The position numbers were made by a program, and so were the translations under genes. Below, piece by piece: positions 1 to 8,736 of a stretch of 64,000 nucleotides of DNA (position 1 is its first letter; each line of letters starts with the position of its first letter). The stretch is from Acidimicrobiia bacterium (GTDB taxonomy: Bacteria; Actinomycetota; Acidimicrobiia; Spongiisociales; ZC4RG35). The stretch covers positions 1 to 64,000 of the forward strand of contig BPGJ01000001.1 in assembly GCA_026002975.1 (NCBI GenBank), given 5' to 3'. The notes under the pieces were generated by a model. It had not been told where the DNA came from. It was given only the letters and a program-made list of their open reading frames with translations, and searched no databases.

Positions 1-544
1 AGTCGTCGAGGATCGCCTCCTCGTCCTCCACCAGGCCGTCGGGGGGTAGTCCCCCTTGGGATTGGCCCAAGCTCATCGAACCTCGGGAGACGTGGAACCT
101 GATCCCCACCCGCCGGGCCGCTTCGACCTGGTCGTCGACCCGGCTGCCACCCGGCCACAGGTACTGGTGGTCGAAGGCGGTGGTGCAGCCCGACAGGGCC
201 AGCTCCACCAGACCCAAGGTGGTGGCGACCCGGACGTGTTCGGGGGTCATCCTCCCCCAGATCGGGTACAGGGCCCGGAGCCAGCCGAACAGGGGAAGGT
301 CCTGGGCTTGGGGAACAGCCCGGGTCAGGGTCTGGTACAGGTGGTGGTGGGTGTTGACCATCCCGGGGATCGCGACCCGGCCCCGCAGGTCGATCACCCG
401 GTCGGCGGTTGTGGGCAGCCGGGAGGTGGGGCCGACCTGTTCGATCCACCCGTCCCGGACGAACATGCCCCCGTCGGGGATCTCCCCCAGGGTCGGGTCC
501 ATGGTCGCCAGCACTTCGGCGGATCGGACGAGCAGAGTCGCCAT
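1..544 (-). CDS. 8-oxoguanine deaminase, TRZ/ATZ amidohydrolase family (partial, C-terminus outside window)
   Basis: Reading the minus strand from the ATG at 544 gives 181 residues with no stop before the window edge; family members are about 450 residues, so the C-terminal part is missing. After an N-terminal composite-domain segment comes the metal-binding stretch NTHHHLYQTLTRAVPQAQDL, followed by LFGWLRALYPIW. That combination is typical of the PA0142-type 8-oxoguanine deaminases, which deaminate 8-oxoguanine to urate in the cytoplasm. The divergent neighbour at 601 and the uricase operon at 11.6-16 kb fit a purine-salvage role. Another aminohydrolase of the same family (guanine or s-triazine type) is the alternative. 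Confidence 0.85.
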   Translation of the reverse strand, partial: MATLLVRSAEVLATMDPTLGEIPDGGMFVRDGWIEQVGPTSRLPTTADRVIDLRGRVAIPGMVNTHHHLYQTLTRAVPQAQDLPLFGWLRALYPIWGRMTPEHVRVATTLGLVELALSGCTTAFDHQYLWPGGSRVDDQVEAARRVGIRFHVSRGSMSLGQSQGGLPPDGLVEDEEAILDD

Positions 545-600
545 CGCCGTGCCACGCTAGACCATCCCGTAGAGTCCCGACACCGGAGAAGGGAGGCCGA

Positions 601-1905
601 ATGACCAACGGTTCCGTCGCCGCCGAGTTCGCCGACCGGGTGGCGGGGTCGCTGCCCTCGCCGCCCCGGGAGGCTCCCCCCGGCCAGCCGGTCCACACCG
701 TGTATGGCGGCGCGCACCTGTTCCGAGCCGACACCGCCCAGAAGTTGGGGGAGGTGGCGTCGAGGACGTTGGAGCGGTACGCGCCCCGTCCCGCCGACCT
801 GGCCGAGGCCCTCGGCCTGGAAGAAGCCGACGACCTGTACAGGCGGGTGGTGGCCAAGCTACAGACCGAGCCGGTGGAGGACTACCGGATCGACTTCGAG
901 GACGGGTACGGGGTCCGCTCGGACGAGGAGGAGGACGGTCATGCCCGGACGGTGGTGGAGGAGCTGGCCCGGGGTATGGCCGACCAGACCCTCCCCCGGA
1001 TGGTGGGGATCAGGATCAAACCGCTGACCTCAGACCTGTACCGCCGGTCGCTGCGGACCCTGGAGCTGGTGGTGACCGGGCTCCTCGAGAAGGCGGGGGC
1101 GCTTCCCGGCGGGTTCGTGGTCACCGTCCCCAAGGTGCGGCACCCCGACCAGGTGGCGATCCTGGTCGAGTTCCTGGGGCGGCTCGAAGAAGCCGCCGGG
1201 TCGTCGGTGGGGCGGATCCCGGTGGAGGTGATGGTCGAGACCCCGGAGACGGTGGTGGCACCCGACGGTTCGGTGGGGGTGAGACGGTTCGTCGAGGCGG
1301 GTGACGGACGGGTGAGGGGCGCCCACTTCGGAACCTACGACTACACCGCGGCCTGTGGGATCACCGCTCCCCACCAGACGATGGACCACCCGGTGTGCGA
1401 CTTCGCCCGGCACGTCCTCCAGGTGTCGCTGGCCGGCACCGGGGTGTGGCTGTCGGACGGCGCCACCAACGTGATGCCGGTGCCGGTGCACCGGGGCGAC
1501 GACCTGACCGAGGAGCAGATCGCCGAGAACCGGCGGGTGGTCCATTCGGCGTGGCGGATCCACTTCGAGCACATCCGCCGGTCGCTGTATCTGGGTTACT
1601 ACCAGGGGTGGGATCTGCATCCCGGTCAGCTTCCGAGCCGGTTCGCGGCGGTGATCGGGTTCTTCCGGGAGGGACTCGACCAGACCGCAGCCCGTCTATC
1701 CAACTTCGTAGAGCAGGCCGCCCGGGCCACCCTGGTCGGCGAGGTGTTCGACGACGCGGCCACCGGCCAGGGTCTCCTCAACCACTTCCTGCGGGCGATC
1801 GACTGTGGAGCGGTCACCGAAGAAGAGGCCACCCGCCTCACCGGCCTCACCATCGAGGAGCTGCGTCTCGGCTCCTTCACCCGGATCCTCGCCGGCCGCC
1901 GATGA
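601..1905 (+). CDS. HpcH/HpaI aldolase-superfamily protein, DUF6986-like
   Basis: A 434-residue protein. The ATG at 601 is chosen because GGGAGG lies seven bases upstream and the region before it encodes the divergent deaminase. The sequence has a TIM-barrel look: IDFEDGYG (residues about 100), a basic IRIKP strand, VEVMVETPE with acidic metal ligands, and HFGTYDYTAACGI. These match the citrate-lyase-beta/aldolase superfamily, in particular the actinobacterial DUF6986 group. Function is not proven; because it stands with purine and ureide genes, consumption of glyoxylate (malate-synthase-like) is a reasonable inference. A palindromic repeat begins a few bases after the stop. Confidence 0.7.
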   Translation: MTNGSVAAEFADRVAGSLPSPPREAPPGQPVHTVYGGAHLFRADTAQKLGEVASRTLERYAPRPADLAEALGLEEADDLYRRVVAKLQTEPVEDYRIDFEDGYGVRSDEEEDGHARTVVEELARGMADQTLPRMVGIRIKPLTSDLYRRSLRTLELVVTGLLEKAGALPGGFVVTVPKVRHPDQVAILVEFLGRLEEAAGSSVGRIPVEVMVETPETVVAPDGSVGVRRFVEAGDGRVRGAHFGTYDYTAACGITAPHQTMDHPVCDFARHVLQVSLAGTGVWLSDGATNVMPVPVHRGDDLTEEQIAENRRVVHSAWRIHFEHIRRSLYLGYYQGWDLHPGQLPSRFAAVIGFFREGLDQTAARLSNFVEQAARATLVGEVFDDAATGQGLLNHFLRAIDCGAVTEEEATRLTGLTIEELRLGSFTRILAGRR

Positions 1906-1909
1906 ATCC

Positions 1910-1956
1910 TTCTGTGCGGATCTTTCCCGGGGTGGGCGGGATAGTTCCGCACAGAA
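1910..1956. repeat. Palindromic ~50-bp repeat, copy 1
   Basis: Arms TTCTGTGCGGA (1910-1920) and TCCGCACAGAA (1946-1956) flank a conserved centre reading tttcccggggtgggcggga. It lies just after the aldolase stop and before a same-strand membrane-protein gene. It shares arms and centre with the copies at 3493, 4490 and 11590. Confidence 0.9.
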
Positions 1957-1989
1957 ACGTTTTCTCGGCGGGTTTCGACCGGAGGGGAC

Positions 1990-3636
1990 ATGCGCCGTGA
2001 CCTGATCAAGGCGACCGGCCTGTCTCTGACAGTGGCACTGCCCGCCCTTTTCGCCCGACCCTGGGCGGACGAACGGACCTACCTGTACCGGTCGGAGGCC
2101 CTGGCGGGAAGCAACCCTCTTCGGCTGGTAGCACGGGTGATCGACGAGATCCCCGGATACCTGCAGCTCGGTGTGTTCCGGCCCGTCAGTCGGCTCCTCA
2201 CCTTCTTCGAGAACTGGGTGATGGTGAGGACGTCGATCGCGGTCGGGGTCCAACCCAACGTGCTGCGGGCTCTGCCCAAGGCGTTGATGGTGGCGTTCCT
2301 TGCCTGGGTCGCCCTCCTCACGGTCGACCAGTATCGGAGAGCCACCGGGCTGGAGCGGGACGGAGGCGGGTTCCGGATATTCATCGGGTCTCTGGTCGCG
2401 ACGTTCGCGGCCGGCCTCACCCTCTTCAATCCGGCGTCTCATCCCTTGACCCTGTTCCCCACCCTGTATCTGGGGTCCGCCGGGTTCGCTCTGGGAGTCC
2501 CGGTGATGCTGGGCCGGCTCGGAGGTCGTCAGGTCGGATGGCGGACCGTGGTCGGGTTCGCCCTGCTGGGAGCGGCGGCCGCCGGGATGATCGAGCTGGC
2601 GTATCTGGCGGTGCCGCTGGGCCTGGCGCACCTGGTGTTGCTGGAGGTCGCCGGCGGGCGACGACCTCGGCCGTCGACGCTGTGGCGAACCGGGGCCGGG
2701 CGAGCCTGGACCGGTCTGGCTGCGGGTTTCCTGCTGGTCGCGGTGCCAGCCCGGCTGGCGATAGCTCTCACCTGCCGGGAGGTCGTCTGCTATCAGGCTG
2801 CTCAGCCCGCTTTCGGCGTCGACCTGGCGGTGTCGTGGCCGGTCCGGGTGCTGGCCGGGTTCTTCCCGGTGCTGCAGCTCGGCCAGTTCGAGTCGGCGGC
2901 CAGGGCTCTGCTGACGAACCGCCACGTATGGGGGCTGGCGGCGCTGGCCGCGGGGGCTGCAGCGATCATCCTGGCCCGGGGCTGGGGTGGCACATCCGCC
3001 GAGCTTCGACCCGCACCGTGGCTGCGGTTCGTCGCCGTCTACTTCTCGGCGGTGCTGCTCCTCGGCGCCGGCCTGTCGGCGACCAGTGCCACCATCCAGT
3101 CCCGCGGGTTCGACCTGTCGCCGTGGCGGGAGATGGGCTTCACCTGGACGGGGTGGGCGGTGCTGCTCGCAACGGGCGTGGCCTGGCTGGTTGCCGGACG
3201 GAAGGGCCGGCTGCTCCGGTTGGGGTTGGGGGTGTTGCTGGTAGGGGGCGTGTTCCTGGCGTCGGTTCAGAACCAGGCCGACATGAACCGGATCCGCGCA
3301 GAACCGGAGAACCGGATCCACCATCAGATCGCCCTGATGCTGGTCCACTTCGACCGAAGCCCCGAGGGGGATCGAGCCCGCTGCCTCCTCATCGACGACC
3401 TGGTCGGCCTGTTCGAAGAGGGCACCCAGCGCGACCAGATGGTGTTCCTGGCCGGTCTCGTCGACCAGGTCGCCCTCAACCATCACGGGGAACCCTTCTG
3501 TGCGGATCCTTCCCGGGCTGGGCGGGACAGATCCGCACAGAAGGGACCTCACTCGGCGAGGAACCTGGCGATGTCGGCCACCACACCTTTGGGATCACGG
3601 CGGACCCGGCTGGCGCTGTACCGGCGGATCTGGTGA
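1990..3636 (+). CDS. Multi-pass membrane protein of unknown function
   Basis: A 548-residue protein with about nine or ten hydrophobic segments (for example around residues 95-115, 135-180, 190-225, 245-265, 315-335, 350-370 and 385-425) and no domain I recognise. After the last membrane span a soluble tail ends with MLVHFDRSPEGDRARCLLID and further. From about residue 503 the reading frame runs through palindromic repeat copy 2 (EPFCADPSRAGRDRSAQKG) and then antisense to the next gene, so the last 45 or so residues are probably not ancestral. The stop overlaps the convergent gene by 88 bases. The start is the GTG/ATG region at 1990; no strong ribosome-binding site decides it. Confidence 0.6.
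   Translation: MRRDLIKATGLSLTVALPALFARPWADERTYLYRSEALAGSNPLRLVARVIDEIPGYLQLGVFRPVSRLLTFFENWVMVRTSIAVGVQPNVLRALPKALMVAFLAWVALLTVDQYRRATGLERDGGGFRIFIGSLVATFAAGLTLFNPASHPLTLFPTLYLGSAGFALGVPVMLGRLGGRQVGWRTVVGFALLGAAAAGMIELAYLAVPLGLAHLVLLEVAGGRRPRPSTLWRTGAGRAWTGLAAGFLLVAVPARLAIALTCREVVCYQAAQPAFGVDLAVSWPVRVLAGFFPVLQLGQFESAARALLTNRHVWGLAALAAGAAAIILARGWGGTSAELRPAPWLRFVAVYFSAVLLLGAGLSATSATIQSRGFDLSPWREMGFTWTGWAVLLATGVAWLVAGRKGRLLRLGLGVLLVGGVFLASVQNQADMNRIRAEPENRIHHQIALMLVHFDRSPEGDRARCLLIDDLVGLFEEGTQRDQMVFLAGLVDQVALNHHGEPFCADPSRAGRDRSAQKGPHSARNLAMSATTPLGSRRTRLALYRRIW
3493..3545. repeat. Palindromic ~50-bp repeat, copy 2 (inside a reading frame)
   Basis: Fifteen-base perfect arms, CCCTTCTGTGCGGAT (3493-3507) and ATCCGCACAGAAGGG (3531-3545), around a centre like copies 1 and 4. 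It sits at the 3' end of the membrane-protein frame and directly abuts the stop of the convergent gene. Confidence 0.92.
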
Positions 3637-4457
3637 CCCGTGTCGAGGATCAGGTTCTGCCGGTATAGATCCCGGTCGAGGGCCAGCGCCCCTCCGTGGG
3701 CATCCCAGCCGTCTATCTCGACCACCTTCCGGAACCGGGGCCAGCCGAAGTCGACCACCGCCACGGTGTGATCCGCCAGCGGAATGCGGTACTGACGCAC
3801 CGGCTCCGGGACGCCTGCCCGCCGCATGTACGACAGGATCTCGACCTCGGCCGGGCTTCCCGCCGGCCGACCGTCGGGTCGTGCCGCCAGAATCCCCCTG
3901 AGCATCTTGGTGCCCTTCACGCCTCTGCCTCCCCTCAACACCAACTCGGCGAGGACCTGATCGACGGAAGTGAGGTTCTTCCGGAGGGCCGACTCGAGTG
4001 CCTTCTCGACCACCAACCCGGGGAGACAGGACGCCGCGTCGAGGATGGTCCGCTCGACGGTGGTGACCGGGATACCGTCTCGAACCACCCCTTCGGGGGG
4101 TCGTCTGGTGCGGTGGACGATCACCCCTTCCGGCACCGGGCCACACTCGATGGGGACGGTCAGCTCCAATGGGGCAGCCGAGATGCCGTCCAAATCCCAG
4201 ACGACCATCGCCGCACGGTGGGAGGCGACTGCCCGCTCCCCGGCCGCGAGAGCCGCCGCCACCAGACGGGCCCGCCAGTCGAGCGGCACCGCCCCCACCG
4301 CGTACACCCCGGGGTGGAGCCTGGTCCAGGCACCCTCATCGACCCGGTGGCTGATCATGTGGTCGGTGAAGCCCGCTTCTTGGGCCTCGGACCTTCCGCA
4401 GACTCCGAGATGGTTCACCGCCACCGGATGGAGCCGACGGTCCGGCGTTGTTTCCAT
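3549..4457 (-). CDS. AbiEi-like antitoxin domain plus DUF559 nuclease-fold protein
   Basis: A 302-residue protein. The N-terminal half has the winged-helix and body typical of the AbiEi antitoxin-like family (SEAQEAGFTDHMISHRVDEG, then LHPGVYAVG and IPVTTVERTILDAA). The C-terminal half resembles DUF559/Vsr-type PD-(D/E)XK nucleases: VDFGWPRFRKVVEIDGWDAH followed by DLYRQNLILDTG and RYSASRVRRDP. This two-part arrangement is common in actinobacteria as a solitary gene; its role is unknown. No toxin partner is adjacent. Start ATG 4457; the frame is open further upstream but there it only reads through repeat copy 3. Confidence 0.75.
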   Translation of the reverse strand: METTPDRRLHPVAVNHLGVCGRSEAQEAGFTDHMISHRVDEGAWTRLHPGVYAVGAVPLDWRARLVAAALAAGERAVASHRAAMVVWDLDGISAAPLELTVPIECGPVPEGVIVHRTRRPPEGVVRDGIPVTTVERTILDAASCLPGLVVEKALESALRKNLTSVDQVLAELVLRGGRGVKGTKMLRGILAARPDGRPAGSPAEVEILSYMRRAGVPEPVRQYRIPLADHTVAVVDFGWPRFRKVVEIDGWDAHGGALALDRDLYRQNLILDTGHQIRRYSASRVRRDPKGVVADIARFLAE

Positions 4458-4489
4458 ACGACCAAGGTGACGCCTCCCTGTGACACGTT

Positions 4490-4540
4490 CCTTCTGTGCG
4501 GATCCGCGCCGCCGCCACCGGGGAGGATCCGCACAGAAGG
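4490..4540. repeat. Palindromic ~50-bp repeat, copy 3 (opposite orientation)
   Basis: Sixteen-base perfect arms CCTTCTGTGCGGATCC (4490-4505) and GGATCCGCACAGAAGG (4525-4540). The centre resembles the other copies when read on the minus strand. Unlike them it lies between two divergent gene starts (4457 minus and 4569 plus), so it cannot be serving as a terminator for either neighbour. Confidence 0.92.
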
Positions 4541-4568
4541 ATCCTGCTGGTCGTGCAACAATGCGTTC

Positions 4569-6041
4569 ATGGTCGACACCACCCGCCCCTGGACCGCTTG
4601 GATCGACGGCGCCCGAGTAGCTCCCCGCCGAGACGACACCAGGCCTCTCATCAACCCGGCCACCGAGGAGGCCCACGACGAGGTGGTCGACTCCGACCCC
4701 GCCGAGGTGGACCGGGCCATCTCGGCGGCCCGTGAGGCCTTCAAAGAGTGGCGATCCACTTCCCCGGCGGAGAGGTCCCGGATCCTCCTCAGGTTGGCGG
4801 ACCTGATCGAACGGGAGGCCAACACCCTGTCGATGCTGGAGGTCGAGGACACCGGAAAGCCCCTCGCCACCATGAGGGACGGGGAACTGTCTTTCGCGGT
4901 GGACAACCTGAGGTTCTTCGCCGGATCGGCTAGAAGCCTGGAAGGGACCGGCGCCGGCAGCTTCAACCGGGGTTACCTGTCGCTACTCACCCGGCATCCG
5001 GTGGGGGTGGTCGGTGCGCTGGCGCCGTGGAACTTCCCGCTGATCATGGCGATCTGGAAAGCAGGGGCAGCGCTGGCGGCTGGCTGCACCGTCGTCCTCA
5101 AACCGGCTCCCAATACCCCGAGAACCAGCATCGCGCTGGCCGAACTGGCTCGGGAAGCCGGGTTGCCCGCCGGGGTGATCAACGTGGTGTTAGGCGGCGA
5201 CGAGGTAGGACGAGCGATCGTCGAGCATCCCGGTGTGGACATGGTCAGCCTGACCGGCTCGACCGACACCGGCCGGCAGGTCATGGCCCAGGCCGCCAAG
5301 ACCCTGAAGCGGGTAGTCCTGGAGCTGGGCGGCAAGGCTCCCTTCGTCGTGTTCGGCGACGTCGACCTGGAGGTGGTGGTGCCTTCCGCGGTGCTGGCCT
5401 CCACCTACAACTGCGGGCAAGACTGCACGGCGGCAACCCGCATCTACGTGGAGCGGGCGCTTCTCCCCGAGTTCACGGACGCCCTGGCGAACGCTCTAGG
5501 GGAGCTGACCATCGGGGATCCACTGGATCCGGAAGTAGCGGTCGGACCGCTGATCTCGGGCGAGCATCGCGAGCGGGTCAGAGGCTTCGTAGACCGGGCG
5601 GAGGCCGAAGGAGCGAACGTGATCACCGTGGGATCCGTACCCGACAGAGGGTTCTTCTTTCCGCCGGTAGTGGTGTTGGACGCGGATCAACGCTCCGAGA
5701 TCGTCCAGGACGAAGTGTTCGGCCCGGTGGTCACCGTCCTGGGATTCGACGATGAGGAGGAGGCGGTGGCTCTGGCCAACGACGTTCGTTACGGCCTAGC
5801 GGCCAGTGTCTGGACCCATGACGTCGGCCGGGCCCTTCGGGTCGGTAGCCAACTTGAATCCGGCGTGGTGTGGATCAACGACCACCTCCCCATAGTGTCG
5901 GAGATGCCTCATGGTGGGGTCAAACAGTCGGGTTTCGGGAAGGACATGAGCCAAGAGGCGGTGCTGGAACACACCGTTTCTCGACACATGATGATCCGGC
6001 ATCTCCCGCCAGAACGCCCGGAGGGTTTTCGTCCGAACTGA
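4569..6041 (+). CDS. NAD-dependent aminoaldehyde (gamma-aminobutyraldehyde/betaine-aldehyde type) dehydrogenase
   Basis: A 490-residue aldehyde dehydrogenase of normal family length. Visible landmarks are the oxyanion-hole region APWNFPLIMAIWKAG, cofactor-binding LTGSTDTGRQVM, catalytic glutamate in LELGGKAP, catalytic cysteine in YNCGQDCTAATR, and QDEVFGPVV. GQDCTA is typical of aminobutyraldehyde/betaine aldehyde dehydrogenases of polyamine breakdown. It converges, three bases apart, with the pot transporter operon, supporting oxidation of putrescine-derived aldehydes. Start ATG 4569. The exact substrate cannot be told from sequence. Confidence 0.88.
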   Translation: MVDTTRPWTAWIDGARVAPRRDDTRPLINPATEEAHDEVVDSDPAEVDRAISAAREAFKEWRSTSPAERSRILLRLADLIEREANTLSMLEVEDTGKPLATMRDGELSFAVDNLRFFAGSARSLEGTGAGSFNRGYLSLLTRHPVGVVGALAPWNFPLIMAIWKAGAALAAGCTVVLKPAPNTPRTSIALAELAREAGLPAGVINVVLGGDEVGRAIVEHPGVDMVSLTGSTDTGRQVMAQAAKTLKRVVLELGGKAPFVVFGDVDLEVVVPSAVLASTYNCGQDCTAATRIYVERALLPEFTDALANALGELTIGDPLDPEVAVGPLISGEHRERVRGFVDRAEAEGANVITVGSVPDRGFFFPPVVVLDADQRSEIVQDEVFGPVVTVLGFDDEEEAVALANDVRYGLAASVWTHDVGRALRVGSQLESGVVWINDHLPIVSEMPHGGVKQSGFGKDMSQEAVLEHTVSRHMMIRHLPPERPEGFRPN

Positions 6042-6043
6042 AC

Positions 6044-7087
6044 TCAGCGGGGTAAAAGGACGGCATCCTCAGGTCGCCAAGTCATCCACACCGTGGCTCC
6101 AGGCTGGAAGGTGCGGGGTCCGGGCGCGGTGACTACTACGGGTTCTTCCCTACCGGGCAACCTGACGTAACAGTGGGTGAGGCTCCCGAAGAAGGTGGTC
6201 GTCTCAACCCTCCCCTCGAGCTCGACCGGGGTTGCCCCAGGTGATTCGCGAAGGACGATCTTTTCGGGTCTCAACGCCAACCAAACGGGGCCGGCATCGG
6301 CGTCGGGGGCCGGCACGCCCTCGAGCTCCGGCGAGAAGAACCTGCCGTCCCTTACTTCTCCTGCGATGAAGTTCATCTCTCCTATGAACTGGGCCACGAA
6401 GTAGTCTGCGGGTCGTTCGTACAGAGTGATCGGGTCGGCCACCTGGAGGATCCGGCCTTGGTTCATCACTGCGACCCGGTCGGCCATCGACATGGCCTCC
6501 TCCTGATCGTGGGTGACCACAACGAAGGTGATACCCACTTCGTGTTGGAGCCTCTTCAACTCGAGTTGCATATCCGCCCTGATCTTCTTGTCGAGAGCGG
6601 CGAGCGGTTCGTCCAGGAGAAGCACCCGGGGACGTTTGACGATGGCTCTTGCCAACGCAACCCGCTGCTTTTGACCGCCCGAGATCTGATGCGGCTTCCT
6701 CGACTCGAGCCCTTCCAACCCTACCTTGGCGATGACCTCCCCCACCCGCTGTTCGATCTCCCGTTTCGGCAGTCTCTCCTCGACGAGGCCATAGGCGATG
6801 TTCTGCCACACGGTCAGATGCGGGAACAGGGCGTAGCTCTGGAACATCATGTTGACCGGCCGGTCGTAGGGTCGAACCCCGACCAGGTCTCTTCCACCCA
6901 ACAACACCTGGCCTTCGTCGGGGTCTTCGAACCCGGCGAGGATCCTCAGAAGGGTCGTCTTCCCGCATCCGGATGGTCCGAGGAGGGCGAAGAATTCGTT
7001 CTCTTCGATCGTCAAATCCACCGCGTCGACGGCGGTTACGTCGCCGAACCGCTTGGTCACCTTGGCGATGTGAACCAGTTCAGGCAT
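6044..7087 (-). CDS. potA: Spermidine/putrescine-type ABC transporter ATP-binding protein
   Basis: A 347-residue ATPase. Walker A is GPSGCGKTT, the Q-loop region NMMFQSYALFPHLTVWQN, the signature SGGQKQRVALARAI, Walker B VLLLDEPLAALD, and the H-loop VTHDQEEAM. A C-terminal TOBE-like regulatory domain follows (WLALRPEKI, then YVRLPGREEP). This is the PotA/CysA-like layout. It is the last gene of the operon and overlaps the end of the potC frame by eight bases, implying translational coupling. Energises import across the cytoplasmic membrane. Confidence 0.92.
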   Translation of the reverse strand: MPELVHIAKVTKRFGDVTAVDAVDLTIEENEFFALLGPSGCGKTTLLRILAGFEDPDEGQVLLGGRDLVGVRPYDRPVNMMFQSYALFPHLTVWQNIAYGLVEERLPKREIEQRVGEVIAKVGLEGLESRKPHQISGGQKQRVALARAIVKRPRVLLLDEPLAALDKKIRADMQLELKRLQHEVGITFVVVTHDQEEAMSMADRVAVMNQGRILQVADPITLYERPADYFVAQFIGEMNFIAGEVRDGRFFSPELEGVPAPDADAGPVWLALRPEKIVLRESPGATPVELEGRVETTTFFGSLTHCYVRLPGREEPVVVTAPGPRTFQPGATVWMTWRPEDAVLLPR

Positions 7088-7862
7088 TGTCGACCACCCG
7101 CCGCAGCCCGATGAGACGCTGCGAGACCACCACGACCGTGAAGCTCAGGCCGAGCAGAACGACCGCCAGGGCGTTGATCTCGGGGGTGATCCCGAACCGC
7201 ACCATGGAGTAGATCACGGTGGGGAGGGTTTCGACCCCGGCTCCCCGAGTAAAAAAAGCGATAACGAACTCGTCCACCGACAGCGTGAACGAGAGCAGGG
7301 CGGCAGCCAGGATTCCCGGTGCTATCAGCGGCAACGTCACCCGAAAGAAGGTCCGGAGCTCGGTGGCTCCGAGATCCAACGATGCTTCCTCGAGCTGCTG
7401 ATCGAAGTTGTGGAGCCTGGTCCTCACCACCGCCGTGACGAACGCGATATTGAAGGTGACGTGGGCGAAGAGCACCGACACGGTTCCCAGGGTGAACTGA
7501 ATCATCGTGTAGAAGGCCAACAGTCCGATGGCCAGAACGATGTCGGGCACCACGGCGGGTGCGATGGCAAATGCGTCGAACAGCACGCTTCGGCTGTACC
7601 GCTCCAACCCGAGTGCCAGAAGGGTTCCGATGATCGTGGCTAGCACGGTCGCACCCAACGCCACGACGAGGGTGGTTCTGGCACCTCGGAGAATCAGATC
7701 GTTCGAGAACAGCGCCCCATACCACTTGGTGGAGAAGCCCGTCCAGGCGGTCGGGAGTCCAGATTCGTTGAAGGACAACACCGCCAGGATCACGATGGGG
7801 ACGTACAGGAAGCCGTACACGCCGAGCAGGGGGAATACGAGCCACCTTCTGAACCTAGGCAT
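7080..7862 (-). CDS. potC: Spermidine/putrescine-type ABC transporter permease
   Basis: A 260-residue inner-membrane permease with six predicted spans. The EAA loop that docks to the ATPase is visible as LEEASLDLGATELRTFFRV. Length and the N-terminal YVPIVILAVLSFNES match the PotC type. It overlaps both neighbours by eight bases, so the operon is tightly coupled. Confidence 0.9.
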   Translation of the reverse strand: MPRFRRWLVFPLLGVYGFLYVPIVILAVLSFNESGLPTAWTGFSTKWYGALFSNDLILRGARTTLVVALGATVLATIIGTLLALGLERYSRSVLFDAFAIAPAVVPDIVLAIGLLAFYTMIQFTLGTVSVLFAHVTFNIAFVTAVVRTRLHNFDQQLEEASLDLGATELRTFFRVTLPLIAPGILAAALLSFTLSVDEFVIAFFTRGAGVETLPTVIYSMVRFGITPEINALAVVLLGLSFTVVVVSQRLIGLRRVVDNA

Positions 7863-8736
7863 GGGCTCGGGTCCTCTTGAGCTGGACCGCCTGGACCACC
7901 AGCAGGATCATCATCAGACCGACGATCGACAGGCTGAGCACTGCGCCAAAAGGCCAGTCCCTGGCCCGCAGGAACTGGTCCCGGATCAGGTTGCCCACCA
8001 TCACGGCCTGTCCGCCTCCGAGGAGTTCAGGCACCACGAAGTTCCCGATGCTAGGGACGAAAACGAATATCGAGCCCGCGGTCATTCCGGGAAGGCTCAA
8101 CGGAACGGTGACTCTGATGAAGGTCCTCCAAGGTTTCGCACCCAGGTCGGCCGACGCTTCGTCCAGTGCGGGGTCGATCCGGTCGAGGGCTGCGTATAGC
8201 GGGAGGATCATGAGGGGCAGATAGGCGTACAGCAGTCCCACTACGACGGAACCCCGGTTGTAGAGGAAGCCGACCGGTTCGTCGGTCAAGCCCACTGCCC
8301 GGAGAGCCTTGCTCAGGATTCCCTCTCGGTTGAGGAGAACTATCCATGCGTAGGTTCGTATGAGAAAGTTGGACCAGAAGGGGAGGACGATGGCGACGAG
8401 GGCCGGTAGCCGCCAACGGGTCGGGAGTTTGGTGATCGCGAACGCGGCCGGGTATCCGATCAGGAGGGCGAGCAGGGTCGTCAGCCCCCCTATCCGCACC
8501 GAGTCCCACAGGATCCGCAAGAAGAGAGGGTCGACTGCTCTCCGGTAGTTCTCCAGGGTGGGCTGGTAGACGACCCCGCCGAAGGTGCCTCTACGCATGA
8601 ACGAGTAGGTGACGATCACTGCCAGGGGCACCGCCAGGAAGAGGGTCAGGTAGAGGCCCCCCGGCCCGAGGGTGAGGAGCCGTCCGACCCATCGGGTCGG
8701 ACGGCTCCTATCCGCCTTGGAGAGTCTCTTCGTCAA
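7855..8736 (-). CDS. potB: Spermidine/putrescine-type ABC transporter permease
   Basis: A 293-residue permease. I place the start at the TTG at 8736, which overlaps the stop of potD (TTGA), because the open frame upstream only runs antisense-style through potD and the resulting length is normal for PotB. Spans begin at about residue 25 (LYLTLFLAVPLAVIVTYSF), and the EAA loop is LDEASADLGAKPWRTFIRV. It pairs with potC to form the membrane channel. Confidence 0.88.
   Translation of the reverse strand: MTKRLSKADRSRPTRWVGRLLTLGPGGLYLTLFLAVPLAVIVTYSFMRRGTFGGVVYQPTLENYRRAVDPLFLRILWDSVRIGGLTTLLALLIGYPAAFAITKLPTRWRLPALVAIVLPFWSNFLIRTYAWIVLLNREGILSKALRAVGLTDEPVGFLYNRGSVVVGLLYAYLPLMILPLYAALDRIDPALDEASADLGAKPWRTFIRVTVPLSLPGMTAGSIFVFVPSIGNFVVPELLGGGQAVMVGNLIRDQFLRARDWPFGAVLSLSIVGLMMILLVVQAVQLKRTRAHA

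Noticed and set aside
1910-1956. The palindromic repeats as ordinary Rho-independent terminators
   Set aside because: There is no U-tract, copy 3 lies between divergent promoters, and the centre is conserved as well as the arms.
4458-4676. An N-terminal extension of the AbiEi/DUF559 protein
   Set aside because: The extra 73 codons read through palindromic repeat copy 3 and into the aldehyde dehydrogenase start; ATG 4457 gives the normal length.
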